From positions 1-64,000 of the forward strand of contig NZ_JAMZAW010000028.1 in the NCBI RefSeq assembly GCF_024158745.1: a stretch of DNA of 64,000 bases. Reading direction: 5' to 3'. The notes beneath the pieces were generated by a model. That model ran no database searches and had not been told where the DNA came from. It worked only from the letters and a program-made list of their open reading frames with translations. This DNA comes from Paenibacillus tyrphae. Its GTDB lineage: Bacteria > Bacillota > Bacilli > Paenibacillales > NBRC-103111. The translations under genes were made by a program, and so were the position numbers. This document shows positions 16,997 through 25,173 of this stretch, in pieces (the first letter of the stretch is position 1; every line of letters starts with the position of its first letter).

Positions 16997-19249
16997 TTAC
17001 TTATATTTTCTATTCTTCTGAGCTTTCTGTAGAGCTTTGAGCATTGGATTCAAAGGTACTGCGTTATTACTAGGTCTATCTGCAGTATCAGCGGAGTTCT
17101 GCTTACTACCCGCAATTTCGACAACCACTCCCGATTTCTGTTCCTGTTGCACTAGCTGCCCATCATCAGTCACTTGCATTCCGGAGTGCCTCTCCGGTTC
17201 CCTGCTGGCAAAGAAGTTTTCAGTTTGACGATTCGCCTCTTTTTCCTCAGCACGATGTTCCCGGAGGCCTTTTAGCAGCTTTTTCATATCCACATCAAGA
17301 TTCGCCATTCGATTTTCAGCCTGAGTTACGACCTGTTCCACAAAAGCGTCATAACTGACTTCTTCTTGTAACTCTTCTTGCTTAAATTCCTCATGCTCTA
17401 TTCTCAAAACCTCAATAATATTTAAGTAATCATCCCACGTTTTAGTTGCTGCATGATGCTTGGTATCTATAAGGGTACATTCTTCAAAACTCATTAACTC
17501 TCTGATAAAAATTTTATCTGTAAACCGGGGGTCGTAAGAGATTTGAACCACCTTCCCCATATTTGGATGGTCCGTTTGCACAAACCAGCCTTCATCAATC
17601 GCACGTTTGCATGTATAGGGAACGCCTTCGAACATAATGCCGCGCTTTGTAACTTTCGCCTCTCCTCTAGGCAGAAGGGTCTTCGCAAGTATCTCCTCTT
17701 CTTGATAGCGCAGAGCTCCACCTTTTTTGATTCCCCAATTCCAAAGATCACGCGGGATAGGTTTCACTTGAGCTGCAATTTGATTCTCAGACATCGGGTA
17801 ATTTTCCATGTAGTGATGATTGTTATGTTTCAGAACCAGGCCGATAATCAATTGCGTAAACTCTTGAAGAGTCAATATACAGTCGAGCCGCTTGTCTCTT
17901 TCCCCCCGCTGTCTTAACTTTAGTGATGTTGAACCCGGAAGTCTTTGAATAACTCCCTTATTCAACAAGTTGAAGTAACTTTCAACCAACGGCTTCCAGT
18001 CAGCTCGGAATGGAGCAGCGTATTCAATATTGATATTAAGCGAATCCGCAATATTTACATTGTTTTTGCTTAGCAATTCACCACGGTCTGCTGTGAATTG
18101 ACTTGGTAGATGAAACGCAGGCCATTCCTCTTCCGTAATATTGATGCCATATTTCTTGCAGTATTCCACTTTGGAAGAGCCTGCATTTAAAATGGCCATC
18201 ATTGCTCCTAGATACGAAGGACCTTCCAGCCCAACATACAGTCCAACAATCAAATGGCTATACACATCAATTACGGTATAGATGACTGGTTTGCCAATTG
18301 GAAGCCCTAGCCGATAACTACTCGTTAAATATACGTCAGCGATGGTGGCGTCAATTTGAAATCGGCTACCTGGAGACTTTGCCTTTTTCGTATCACTCCC
18401 TGTCTTAGGCCTATACTTCAAGTTATATTGTCGTTCATTGTATCTTTTACGTGCATCTTCATCTGGGTCCTTATTTATTTCTTTCTTCACCCAGTACTTG
18501 TATGTTCTATACAATGGTAACTCCGAACGATTCGGAACTATCGGCTTAAGCCTCCCATTTTCCTCTTGGTATTCAGTAACAAAAAACTTCCGGATCATTT
18601 TGATATAACTCTGTTTAATATTTAACTTCTCTTGTAGGATAAAAATCTGATAGGATATGTTGAAGATCCTATACAATCTTTCATCAACATTGATTCCTAT
18701 CCACTTAGGATCAATTTCCGAACTTTTTCTAGGACGCCCACGCTTTTTTGTCGAGGCAGTAGCTATTCTATCCTTTCCTCTTCCCCCACTATTATAGTAG
18801 TGCAATAGAACCGCATTTTTGGTCTTTCCGCCTTGCCAGTATCTCTTTAAATTCTTGTGAACAGTTGGAATCGTTACTTCAAATTCCTTGCAAGCATCTC
18901 GAACAAATTGCCCTCGATACATTGGATCATAAATCTCCGGTTCAATTTGAACCATTTCTTTGATCATTTCCCAAGCCTTCCCGCTACGTTCTTGGTTTTT
19001 AGGCTTTAACTGGCTTTCATCCAGACGTTCCGATTCCATAGTATAACTCACTATCTTAGCCTTATAATTTATGATCGAATCCATGACTTCATCAAAACAG
19101 CGGATGATAGGAAACTTATCATCCCCTAGTCTAATCACGTAAATAAAATCTCTCTTTGGAGATATCCATAAGATTCTCTCCAAGTAGTGGGGATTATTGT
19201 CATCAGTTATCCACTCAAGTACCATATTTGTGTACAAATTCATTTGCAT
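16997..19249 (-). CDS. tnsB: TnsB-family DDE transposase
   Basis: A 750-residue Mu/rve-type transposase. Catalytic residues visible are Asp near 300 (SRFQIDATIADVY), Asp near 389 (FTADRGELL) and Glu near 423 (KPLVESYFNLLNKG). The N-terminal 200 residues contain helix-turn-helix segments expected to bind the end repeats, and the tail is Gln/Glu-rich, as needed for TnsC contact. It cuts the 3' ends and joins them to target DNA. It is separated by three bases from the tnsA stop. Confidence 0.95.
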   Translation of the reverse strand: MQMNLYTNMVLEWITDDNNPHYLERILWISPKRDFIYVIRLGDDKFPIIRCFDEVMDSIINYKAKIVSYTMESERLDESQLKPKNQERSGKAWEMIKEMVQIEPEIYDPMYRGQFVRDACKEFEVTIPTVHKNLKRYWQGGKTKNAVLLHYYNSGGRGKDRIATASTKKRGRPRKSSEIDPKWIGINVDERLYRIFNISYQIFILQEKLNIKQSYIKMIRKFFVTEYQEENGRLKPIVPNRSELPLYRTYKYWVKKEINKDPDEDARKRYNERQYNLKYRPKTGSDTKKAKSPGSRFQIDATIADVYLTSSYRLGLPIGKPVIYTVIDVYSHLIVGLYVGLEGPSYLGAMMAILNAGSSKVEYCKKYGINITEEEWPAFHLPSQFTADRGELLSKNNVNIADSLNINIEYAAPFRADWKPLVESYFNLLNKGVIQRLPGSTSLKLRQRGERDKRLDCILTLQEFTQLIIGLVLKHNNHHYMENYPMSENQIAAQVKPIPRDLWNWGIKKGGALRYQEEEILAKTLLPRGEAKVTKRGIMFEGVPYTCKRAIDEGWFVQTDHPNMGKVVQISYDPRFTDKIFIRELMSFEECTLIDTKHHAATKTWDDYLNIIEVLRIEHEEFKQEELQEEVSYDAFVEQVVTQAENRMANLDVDMKKLLKGLREHRAEEKEANRQTENFFASREPERHSGMQVTDDGQLVQQEQKSGVVVEIAGSKQNSADTADRPSNNAVPLNPMLKALQKAQKNRKYK

Positions 19250-19252
19250 TTT

Positions 19253-20077
19253 CTATCCCCCATTGGGATTAATGACAAATGGTATAGGTAAGTCGGTGTT
19301 AATCTCACTTTCCATATCTACGCTAATTGATCTTGTAGCAATTAAATGCTTGAAGAAGGTCATCGCAATTCCCAACCGAAATCCAAATTGCTCGTCAACG
19401 AATGATGTAATGCGGCTTATAGATTGTTGTGGATTTTCAGTTAAAAGTTTGAGGAGCGTATTTTTTAGAGGCAGGTAGTTCTGACTATTAATCGCATCCA
19501 TATAACCATCTAAATGGTAAGATTTATGCACGAATTCAATATTTTCTACAAGTTGCTTATTGATAGAGTGTTCATTGATGATGGCCCAGTTAACTCTTCG
19601 CCTTTTCCAATATACTTTCTCAATCAATAGCTTTTCTTTATTCCTTTTCTTTCTCATGTCCAGCTCATACTTAACTGCCCGGACCATCAACTCTTGAGAT
19701 TGATACTTTTTTCGCGTGACTACAAAATCACTAGTCATTACAATGTCAGTTTTAGTTGTTCTATCATAGGGATGTCGGATACCCAGTTCTTGAGCAATCT
19801 CCTGTGTTTCTTCCCTTGGTAGCAACGGATATTGTTCACGTATATCGATAATATCCTTAGACCATTCCAATGTAAAAAAATACTGAGATTCCAAGGTTGA
19901 CAGCAAGTGGTGCATCCTTCCCGTTTTCCACCCCTTCCTGATGCTGGAATATCCTTTTGAAGGAACTTCATTTATGTATATCCAAGGAAGGTACTGACTT
20001 CCATGTCCTTTTCCTCTGCCTTCTTTATACCGCTTTTCAATTGTTTGTTCGTCAACGGAATATTTCCTCTTGGCCAT
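19253..20077 (-). CDS. tnsA: TnsA-family transposon-end endonuclease
   Basis: A 274-residue protein from the ATG at 20077 (AAAGGAAG seven bases upstream). The frame is open to 20176, but that start has no ribosome site. It has a TnsA restriction-like nuclease core: STLESQYFFTLEWSKDIIDI, TKTDIVMTSDF and AVKYELD supply the Glu/Asp/Lys catalytic set. The C-terminal part resembles the TnsC-binding domain. TnsA makes the 5' cuts, so transposition should be cut-and-paste rather than co-integrate. It is first in tnsABCD, next to the presumed right end. Confidence 0.9.
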   Translation of the reverse strand: MAKRKYSVDEQTIEKRYKEGRGKGHGSQYLPWIYINEVPSKGYSSIRKGWKTGRMHHLLSTLESQYFFTLEWSKDIIDIREQYPLLPREETQEIAQELGIRHPYDRTTKTDIVMTSDFVVTRKKYQSQELMVRAVKYELDMRKKRNKEKLLIEKVYWKRRRVNWAIINEHSINKQLVENIEFVHKSYHLDGYMDAINSQNYLPLKNTLLKLLTENPQQSISRITSFVDEQFGFRLGIAMTFFKHLIATRSISVDMESEINTDLPIPFVINPNGG

Positions 20078-20120
20078 TCGTGCTTCCTTTCCTTTTTGAA
20101 GGATTGATATTAGATGAAAA

Positions 20121-20139
20121 AAAAGTTCTTTAATCAACT
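20121..20139. promoter_or_regulatory. TnsB-like site upstream of tnsA
   Basis: AAAAGTTCTTTAATCAACT matches the core of the left-end repeats and lies in the tnsA 5' region. It may be part of the right end and also allow TnsB to repress its own operon, as right-end sites do in Tn7. Confidence 0.4.
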
Positions 20140-20223
20140 TCTTAATCTTATCTTTACCAAATTTATCAAACAACATACCATTGTAAATATTTTTGATGTC
20201 TTCTGGCAGTGGTTACGAAATGA

Positions 20224-20524
20224 CTTCGCGTATTCAGCAGGGCTTACCAGATAAGAATGTCATCTTTCAACCCGCGACCACCGGGATTTACAGGACTGCC
20301 CTTAGCGGGTTTGGATGTGTATGGGCAACTCTTCCGACTATCCCTGCCTCAACCCAGTTCCTAGAGATGACGCCCCCATCTTTTTGCCTCCAAATAGCCT
20401 GACCAACGAATGATAGTCTCGCTCTAATACTTAAGTTGTAGGATGGATTACTGATCTACATAGGAACTGTGAAGGTCGCAAGCGGTACTCCTTACGATGA
20501 GAGATAAGGCTAACACCATCTATT
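20224..20524 (+). ncRNA. HEARO / IscB-type omega RNA, apparently orphan
   Basis: The plus strand contains blocks I recognise from the HEARO (IscB omega RNA) consensus: CAGGACTGCCCTTAGCGGGT at 20,291, then GTGTATGGGCAACTCTTCC, GACTATCCCTGCCTCAACCC, AGAGATGACGCCCCC, AAATAGCC and ACCAACGAATGATAGTC in that order. A stem AACCCGC (20,269)/GCGGGTT (20,305) is visible. An ATGA at 20,220-20,223 fits the known preference of these elements for ATGA/GTGA junctions. The guide would be the roughly 16 bases just 5' of it. The identification is from memory of the consensus. Confidence 0.75.
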
Positions 20525-20608
20525 ATGGAGGAAAACAGAGAGATTCCGTCGGAACCGAGCGACGTGTCGTTAAGCTACGTATCAAATGCAAATAAAGTAT
20601 TTATGTAG
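20525..20608 (+). pseudogene. truncated iscB-like reading frame
   Basis: ATGGAGGAAAACAG opens a 27-codon frame right after the omega RNA, ending SNANKVFM then TAG. IscB proteins often have a short variable N terminus running into a VFV(L/I)S-KPLMP segment. Here the match stops after KVF, where the inverted repeat begins. The whole RuvC-HNH nuclease is missing. Confidence 0.55.
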
Positions 20609-20641
20609 TTCTTTCTTAAAAATTTAAGAACTACATTTATA
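20598..20641. repeat. inverted repeat closing the omega RNA/iscB remnant
   Basis: Arms 20,598-20,613 and 20,626-20,641 match at about 14 of 16 positions (TATTTATGTAGTTCTT against its complement). The inner part TGTAGTTCTT...AAGAACTACA resembles both a TnsB site and transposon termini. It could be a subterminal hairpin of an IS605-type element, a Tn7-like right end or a terminator. Confidence 0.6.
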
Positions 20642-21247
20642 TCGCATATGTACTTGGAGAACAATCGGTTATACATAATATACATGAATATTCAATTACC
20701 TGAACCAAGGCTCCATCAAGATGCGACAAAACGTTCTTCTCCTTGTACTTGAACGCTGGTTATTTCATGGATTCGATTTCTCTTAATCCGCGGCTGTTAG
20801 AAAAACATCAGCTTTCTGGAGCAGCCCACTCTAGAAGTAGATGAGCAAATTCATGTTAAAACCCACTTACAGAAAGCGGAAGGCATTGCCCAAAAATTTC
20901 ATTTAGTATTTGTCTCCGGACACTCTATGTGACTTTGGTACTTTTTATTTTTTTTGTTTGTCACTAATATATAGTCAGGCTGTAAAGGAAGTTGTACTTG
21001 CTGTATGCATAATCAACAAATGGTAGTGTGATTTCTCATCTCCCTTGTCTCATTTAACGAAATATTAGAAATGGAACAACAAGTCTGCATCATCTCTTAA
21101 GCCGCGGGTCATTCTATCGATTGAATTATAGCCCATTGAGTAATTAATCGGACACTCAAGGCAATTCAAAAAGAAGGTCTGCTGCGTTATGAATTTCTTT
21201 AACTATTTAATAATATATGCATTGTCATTTAATAAAAGAGGGATTAA
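20642..21247. other. gene-poor AT-rich stretch before lanB
   Basis: Apart from the regulator remnant at 21,150-21,203, I see no gene here. The stretch just before 21,248 holds the lanB promoter region and the weak ribosome site GAGGGATTA. The sequence looks like decayed coding DNA. Confidence 0.5.
21150..21203 (+). pseudogene. remnant of a Crp/Fnr-type regulator
   Basis: The frame reads RTLKAIQKEGLLRYEFL then stop. It parallels SRTLKAMEKEGLLRLERG of the intact regulator at 47988-48647, and a shifted frame just before it reads SIEL-PIE. It is a decayed second copy on the opposite flank of the biosynthetic island. Confidence 0.6.
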
Positions 21248-24200
21248 ATGAAAAAGAAACAATTATTCACCTATAATCCTTACCCCATCTTTATGCTAAG
21301 AGCTTCAACCTTACCATATGAGTTATATGAAGAAATGTTTGTCAAAATGAAATTTAATTTATCTTCAGTTTATAACTTAAATGTTTTGAGAGAACTCATA
21401 GCTGTTTCAAGTAGTTCCCTCTATAAATCTATTTTAGAAATAAAAGAGAAAGCACCCTCTAAGCAAAGTGATAAGACGCATATGGGGGTTTCTCATTATT
21501 TAAATCGTGCGACAACTCGTCCTACCCCTTTCGGGTTATGTGCTGGGGTAGCAATTGGTACATATTCAAGCAACACAGTATTTAATATATGTGATCCAAT
21601 GTTTAGAAAAAGGTCTCGCCCGGATATGAAATGGCTTTTAAACCTAATTAAAGATTTGGAAAATAATATAAATGTAGTAACACAATTAGAAGTAAAATTT
21701 AACTCATTAGCAGTTGTCAGAGGTAATAGAATTATTTTGCCTTATATAACTCGTTACGGAAATACTGTTGTTGATTTTGAGCATCAAAACTCCGAATATA
21801 ATGAATACTCTATACGTGCTAATGAACTAGTCTTATTTGTTATGGAATCTGCCTTTGAGCAAATTCTTTTTTCCCAATTGGTAATAAAAATTAAAAACCA
21901 ATATCCGAATGCAGCTATTGAACAAATTCATGATTTTTTACACTCTCTTTTATTAAGCGAATATTTAATAAGCAATTTAAAACCTCCAATAACAATAAGC
22001 TCACCATTTGATTATGTAATACAAAGACTGGAACATATTACAGGCCTAGATGAACTTAACAAACAGTTAAAATATCTCAATCAATTAATCAATACTTATG
22101 ATTTGAAACCTATTGGAAGTGGCGAGATCATTCTTGAAGAATTGAATAAATGTATGATTAGTATTCAAAATACAACACCTAATTTGCAAGTTGATTTGAA
22201 AGCTTTGATATCTAAAGCTGAAATTAACAATAGTGTAGCTGAGGAGATAGGCAAGGCAATTGAGGTTCTGATTCTTTTATTTAAAGAAAGACTGGGAGAT
22301 GAATACATTGACGAATACAAATTTGATTTTATAGAAAAATATGGCTTATATAGAGAAGTATCATTAATTGAGTTATTGGATGAGGATATTGGGATCGGGA
22401 TACCTGCAACATATAATTACCCACAAGGAAAAAGAAGAAGGAAAGAAGCTAGCATAAACCAAAAAAAGTTTGTATTTTTACAAAAATGTGTATTAGATGC
22501 ATTAAATAATAATTCACTTGAAGTTGATTTGAGTAACGAAAAACTTGAAGATCTGTTTGAAATAAATCAAACAGATGTCACTAAATTGCCGACATCAATT
22601 GAAGTGTTCGCCAATATTATTGCAAAATCTTGTGAAGATATTGACAAAGGCAATTATAATGTTGTACTTGGTTCTATTATCTCTCAAGGTGTTGGAAAAT
22701 CATTTGGTAGGTTTTTGGATATATTAGATTACGGGTTTAAAGACAAGTTGAAATTAGCTTTAGATCATGAAAGGGAACAATTTTCTAGCGATGTCATATT
22801 TGCCGAGATAAACTTCCTTTCTGATATAGGTCGAAATAATAATGTAATGGTTAAAGAAAATCTAAGTGATTATGAGCTTGTAATTGGGACGAGCTCATCA
22901 AAAAAACTTAACTCAATTTCAGCTAATGACATTTTTGTTGGTTATAAGCCTGGTGAAGGTTTTTACTTTAAATTGAAACAGAACGGAAAAAGAATAAAGC
23001 TCGTATCAGGACACTTGTTAAATTCGAAACAAATGCCAAATATATGTAGATTTTTGCTTGAAATCACAGATGCCGAGAATTATTTAGTTAAACCACTCGA
23101 TTGGGGAATATTAGAAAAATCCCCTTTTCTTCCAAGAATAACTTTTGGAAGAGTTGTTCTAAGTCCAGCAACTTGGACTATAGACAGTAACACATTTACT
23201 TTATTCAGCAATGAAAAAGAAATTGAGTGGCACGAAAAAGTACATCGCTGGAGAGAAAAATGGAAAGTTCCCCAATTTGTATATCTTTGTATGTTTGACA
23301 ACAAAATTATGCTAAATTTAGAAAACACAAATCACCTTAACGATCTAAGGCTTGAATATAAAAAATTAAATGACGGTACAATTTTAAAACTTACGGAAGT
23401 ATATGATTCTTTTCAGAATACATTTTTCCAACAAAATAATCTTCATTACGCAAGTGAGTTTGTTTTCCCTTTTTATTTACATACTACAGACAATATGATT
23501 ATTTCAAATGTTCAGAATGTTGGAAAGAGCCCTCAAACTAGTCATCGACCTGCATACTTTCCTTTGAATGAATGGATTTATTTAAAAATTTACTGCCCCA
23601 AGACAAGAGAAGAAGAACTAATCGGAGAATACTTGCAGAAATTTTGCTTTGAAAATCAAATTAAATGGGATAGATGTTTCTACGTACGATATAGTGACCC
23701 TTATCATCATATTAGATTGAGAATCAGACCTAAATCTTGTATTACAGAACAAACCTTGTCAAAGGTAAATTTATGGGTTAAGGAAATCGAAAAATATGGG
23801 TTAGTTACGAGGGTTACCATAGATACCTATGACCCAGAAATTGAAAGATATGGGGGTCACTCTCTTATTGACTTGGCCGAAGATGTGTTTACTGTTGATA
23901 GTGAAATTTCATCAATTTGGCTACAATTTTGGAATTCTAAAAAGTTGACTATAGAAAAAAGAGTTTTAGCAGCAATATCAGTTATTGGAATTATTAAACA
24001 TTTTATCAAGTATAAGGATGAACAAATTCAGTGGTTAGAAAGCCGCGTGAATCATAAAGAATACTCAAATTTATTTAGGCTTAAAAAATCCAGTTTTTTA
24101 AAATTTATTAATTACATACGAAATAATGAAATATACATTGATGACGAACTCGAATGCGTAGTTTTTAAAATGCTGAAAAAACGCAATTCTATTCTATCAC

Positions 24201-24382
24201 TTTATTGCAAAAACGTTTTTCGTGCCTTAGAAAATAACTCTTTAACTGTGAACCCTCTTGAAATATTAGGAAGCTTAGTTCATATGCATTTAAATCGTTT
24301 ATTTGGAATTGATAACGAATCTGAGAAAGAAGTCCTTGCTTTATCAAGATATGTGCTCGAGATGGTAGATAAATCTAGGTAA
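21248..24382 (+). CDS. lanB: full-length class I lantibiotic dehydratase (LanB)
   Basis: A 1,044-residue LanB. The N-terminal glutamylation domain shows the family hallmark RATTRPTPFGLCAGVAIG near residue 90. The C-terminal elimination (SpaB_C) domain begins near 771 with PLNEWIYLKIYCPKTREEEL and contains CFYVRYSDPYHHIRLRIRP. LanB enzymes use Glu-tRNA to glutamylate Ser/Thr of a leader-bearing precursor, then eliminate glutamate. Having both domains separates it from small PEARL-type LanBs. It is first in a plus-strand operon with an FDLD-leader peptide. No LanC cyclase or LanT is present, so thioether rings may not be the outcome. Confidence 0.93.
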   Translation: MKKKQLFTYNPYPIFMLRASTLPYELYEEMFVKMKFNLSSVYNLNVLRELIAVSSSSLYKSILEIKEKAPSKQSDKTHMGVSHYLNRATTRPTPFGLCAGVAIGTYSSNTVFNICDPMFRKRSRPDMKWLLNLIKDLENNINVVTQLEVKFNSLAVVRGNRIILPYITRYGNTVVDFEHQNSEYNEYSIRANELVLFVMESAFEQILFSQLVIKIKNQYPNAAIEQIHDFLHSLLLSEYLISNLKPPITISSPFDYVIQRLEHITGLDELNKQLKYLNQLINTYDLKPIGSGEIILEELNKCMISIQNTTPNLQVDLKALISKAEINNSVAEEIGKAIEVLILLFKERLGDEYIDEYKFDFIEKYGLYREVSLIELLDEDIGIGIPATYNYPQGKRRRKEASINQKKFVFLQKCVLDALNNNSLEVDLSNEKLEDLFEINQTDVTKLPTSIEVFANIIAKSCEDIDKGNYNVVLGSIISQGVGKSFGRFLDILDYGFKDKLKLALDHEREQFSSDVIFAEINFLSDIGRNNNVMVKENLSDYELVIGTSSSKKLNSISANDIFVGYKPGEGFYFKLKQNGKRIKLVSGHLLNSKQMPNICRFLLEITDAENYLVKPLDWGILEKSPFLPRITFGRVVLSPATWTIDSNTFTLFSNEKEIEWHEKVHRWREKWKVPQFVYLCMFDNKIMLNLENTNHLNDLRLEYKKLNDGTILKLTEVYDSFQNTFFQQNNLHYASEFVFPFYLHTTDNMIISNVQNVGKSPQTSHRPAYFPLNEWIYLKIYCPKTREEELIGEYLQKFCFENQIKWDRCFYVRYSDPYHHIRLRIRPKSCITEQTLSKVNLWVKEIEKYGLVTRVTIDTYDPEIERYGGHSLIDLAEDVFTVDSEISSIWLQFWNSKKLTIEKRVLAAISVIGIIKHFIKYKDEQIQWLESRVNHKEYSNLFRLKKSSFLKFINYIRNNEIYIDDELECVVFKMLKKRNSILSLYCKNVFRALENNSLTVNPLEILGSLVHMHLNRLFGIDNESEKEVLALSRYVLEMVDKSR

Positions 24383-24424
24383 AAAGGAAAACTCTCAGTT
24401 GAAACTGAAAGGAGGTGAATATAA

Positions 24425-24505
24425 ATGACACTTTTTGACTTGGATTTGCAAGTAATTGTAAAAAAGAAAGAAGTAAAAGACATTAATAACCACAAAACTG
24501 TTTAG
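24425..24505 (+). CDS. short class I lanthipeptide leader-like peptide without core
   Basis: A 26-residue frame behind a very strong AAAGGAGGTG. It reads MTL-FDLDLQVIVKKKEVKD and ends in HKTV. The FDLD block and the following Lys-rich stretch match class I leaders (nisin has FNLDLVSVSKK), and it sits directly after lanB as precursors do. The core is absent: the only residues LanB could dehydrate are Thr2 and Thr25, and there is no Cys. It could be a decayed precursor, a leader acting in trans, or a scaffold extended at its C terminus. Confidence 0.65.
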   Translation: MTLFDLDLQVIVKKKEVKDINNHKTV

Positions 24506-24553
24506 AATCAAAAAAGTTAATATGTGACAGCAACAAAATCCCAAACGAAAAAA

Positions 24554-24589
24554 AGACCCAGTGAGATTATTAATAATATCACTGGGTCT
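24554..24589 (+). terminator. hairpin after the leader-like peptide gene
   Basis: A long stem AGACCCAGTGA...TCACTGGGTCT extended by ATTATT/AATAAT, then GCCTTTATTCTC. The placement between a precursor-like gene and its downstream enzymes is typical of an attenuating terminator that keeps precursor transcript in excess. Confidence 0.65.
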
Positions 24590-24615
24590 GCCTTTATTCT
24601 CTGTGGAGGGACACA

Positions 24616-25170
24616 ATGACCAATTACCATATGTTGGATATAACTAGTTACCTTAATAATGTAGGATGTACAAACGATAATAATATCTCTCATGGAGAAC
24701 TAAGCCTAGGAAAACTCTCTCTTCCCGAAAAATTTCTCCCGTTTGGCTCTATATTTTATTACGAAAAAATTCCATTCAAATTTATCAAATATAATCAATA
24801 TGATAATATCGAGTTGTCTGGTCAGATAATTAATTTCAAAGCAAAACAAATAACAAAAGTTCATCTTCTTGGCACAGCTTCTGAGGCGGATATGTATGGG
24901 GATGTGCATTTTTGCAACAATAACCAAATAGTACACAGTGACAAAATGTTTTTTTCGCATTTTACAAAAAGCAAATCATCTTTTCGTGATCAGTTAGCAT
25001 TACAGTTTCCTTATATTCATTTGCCAACGGGAATCTTAAATCAAGTATCCCCGAGTATCTGGTATGATGTAATTAGTTTTCCAAAAAGCACTGCCGTTTC
25101 CTCCATTCATTTTGAGGATAATCCATGTCTTCATTTATTTTGTCTGACTATTGAATTGGGGGATTTATAG
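24616..25170 (+). CDS. unrecognised protein, jelly-roll/NPCBM-like pattern
   Basis: A 184-residue protein behind TGGAGGGACACA. The pattern of a disordered start, YLNNVGCTNDNNISHGELSL, PFGSIFYYEKIPFKF, DNIELSGQIINF and ITKVHLLGTASEADMYGDVH resembles beta-sandwich domains related to NPCBM or fucosidase-type carbohydrate-binding modules. There is no signal peptide or membrane segment, so it acts in the cytoplasm. It lies three bases before the BtrH-like gene and should be co-translated with it. It might bind a substrate or partner protein. The function is unknown. Confidence 0.6.
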   Translation: MTNYHMLDITSYLNNVGCTNDNNISHGELSLGKLSLPEKFLPFGSIFYYEKIPFKFIKYNQYDNIELSGQIINFKAKQITKVHLLGTASEADMYGDVHFCNNNQIVHSDKMFFSHFTKSKSSFRDQLALQFPYIHLPTGILNQVSPSIWYDVISFPKSTAVSSIHFEDNPCLHLFCLTIELGDL

Positions 25171-25173
25171 TAT

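Larger units (their letters stand above)
12881..20641. mobile_element. Tn7-like transposon (tnsABCD), right end uncertain
   Basis: The left boundary is set by the break in the PNPOx gene and the TnsB-type repeats from 12,898. tnsA, tnsB, tnsC and tnsD run leftwards from 20,077 to 13,328, so the tnsA side should be the right end, as in Tn7. Candidate right-end signals are a site at 20,121 and the inverted repeat at 20,598-20,641. Neither is conclusive, and I see no TGT terminus at the left junction. If the right end is here, the element carries almost no cargo besides the omega RNA region. Confidence 0.6.

Noticed and set aside
24524..24619. Possible detached lanthipeptide core ITGSAFILCGGTQ in the leader frame
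   Set aside because: It is separated from the leader by two in-frame stops and mostly coincides with the terminator hairpin. The GTG before it has no ribosome site.
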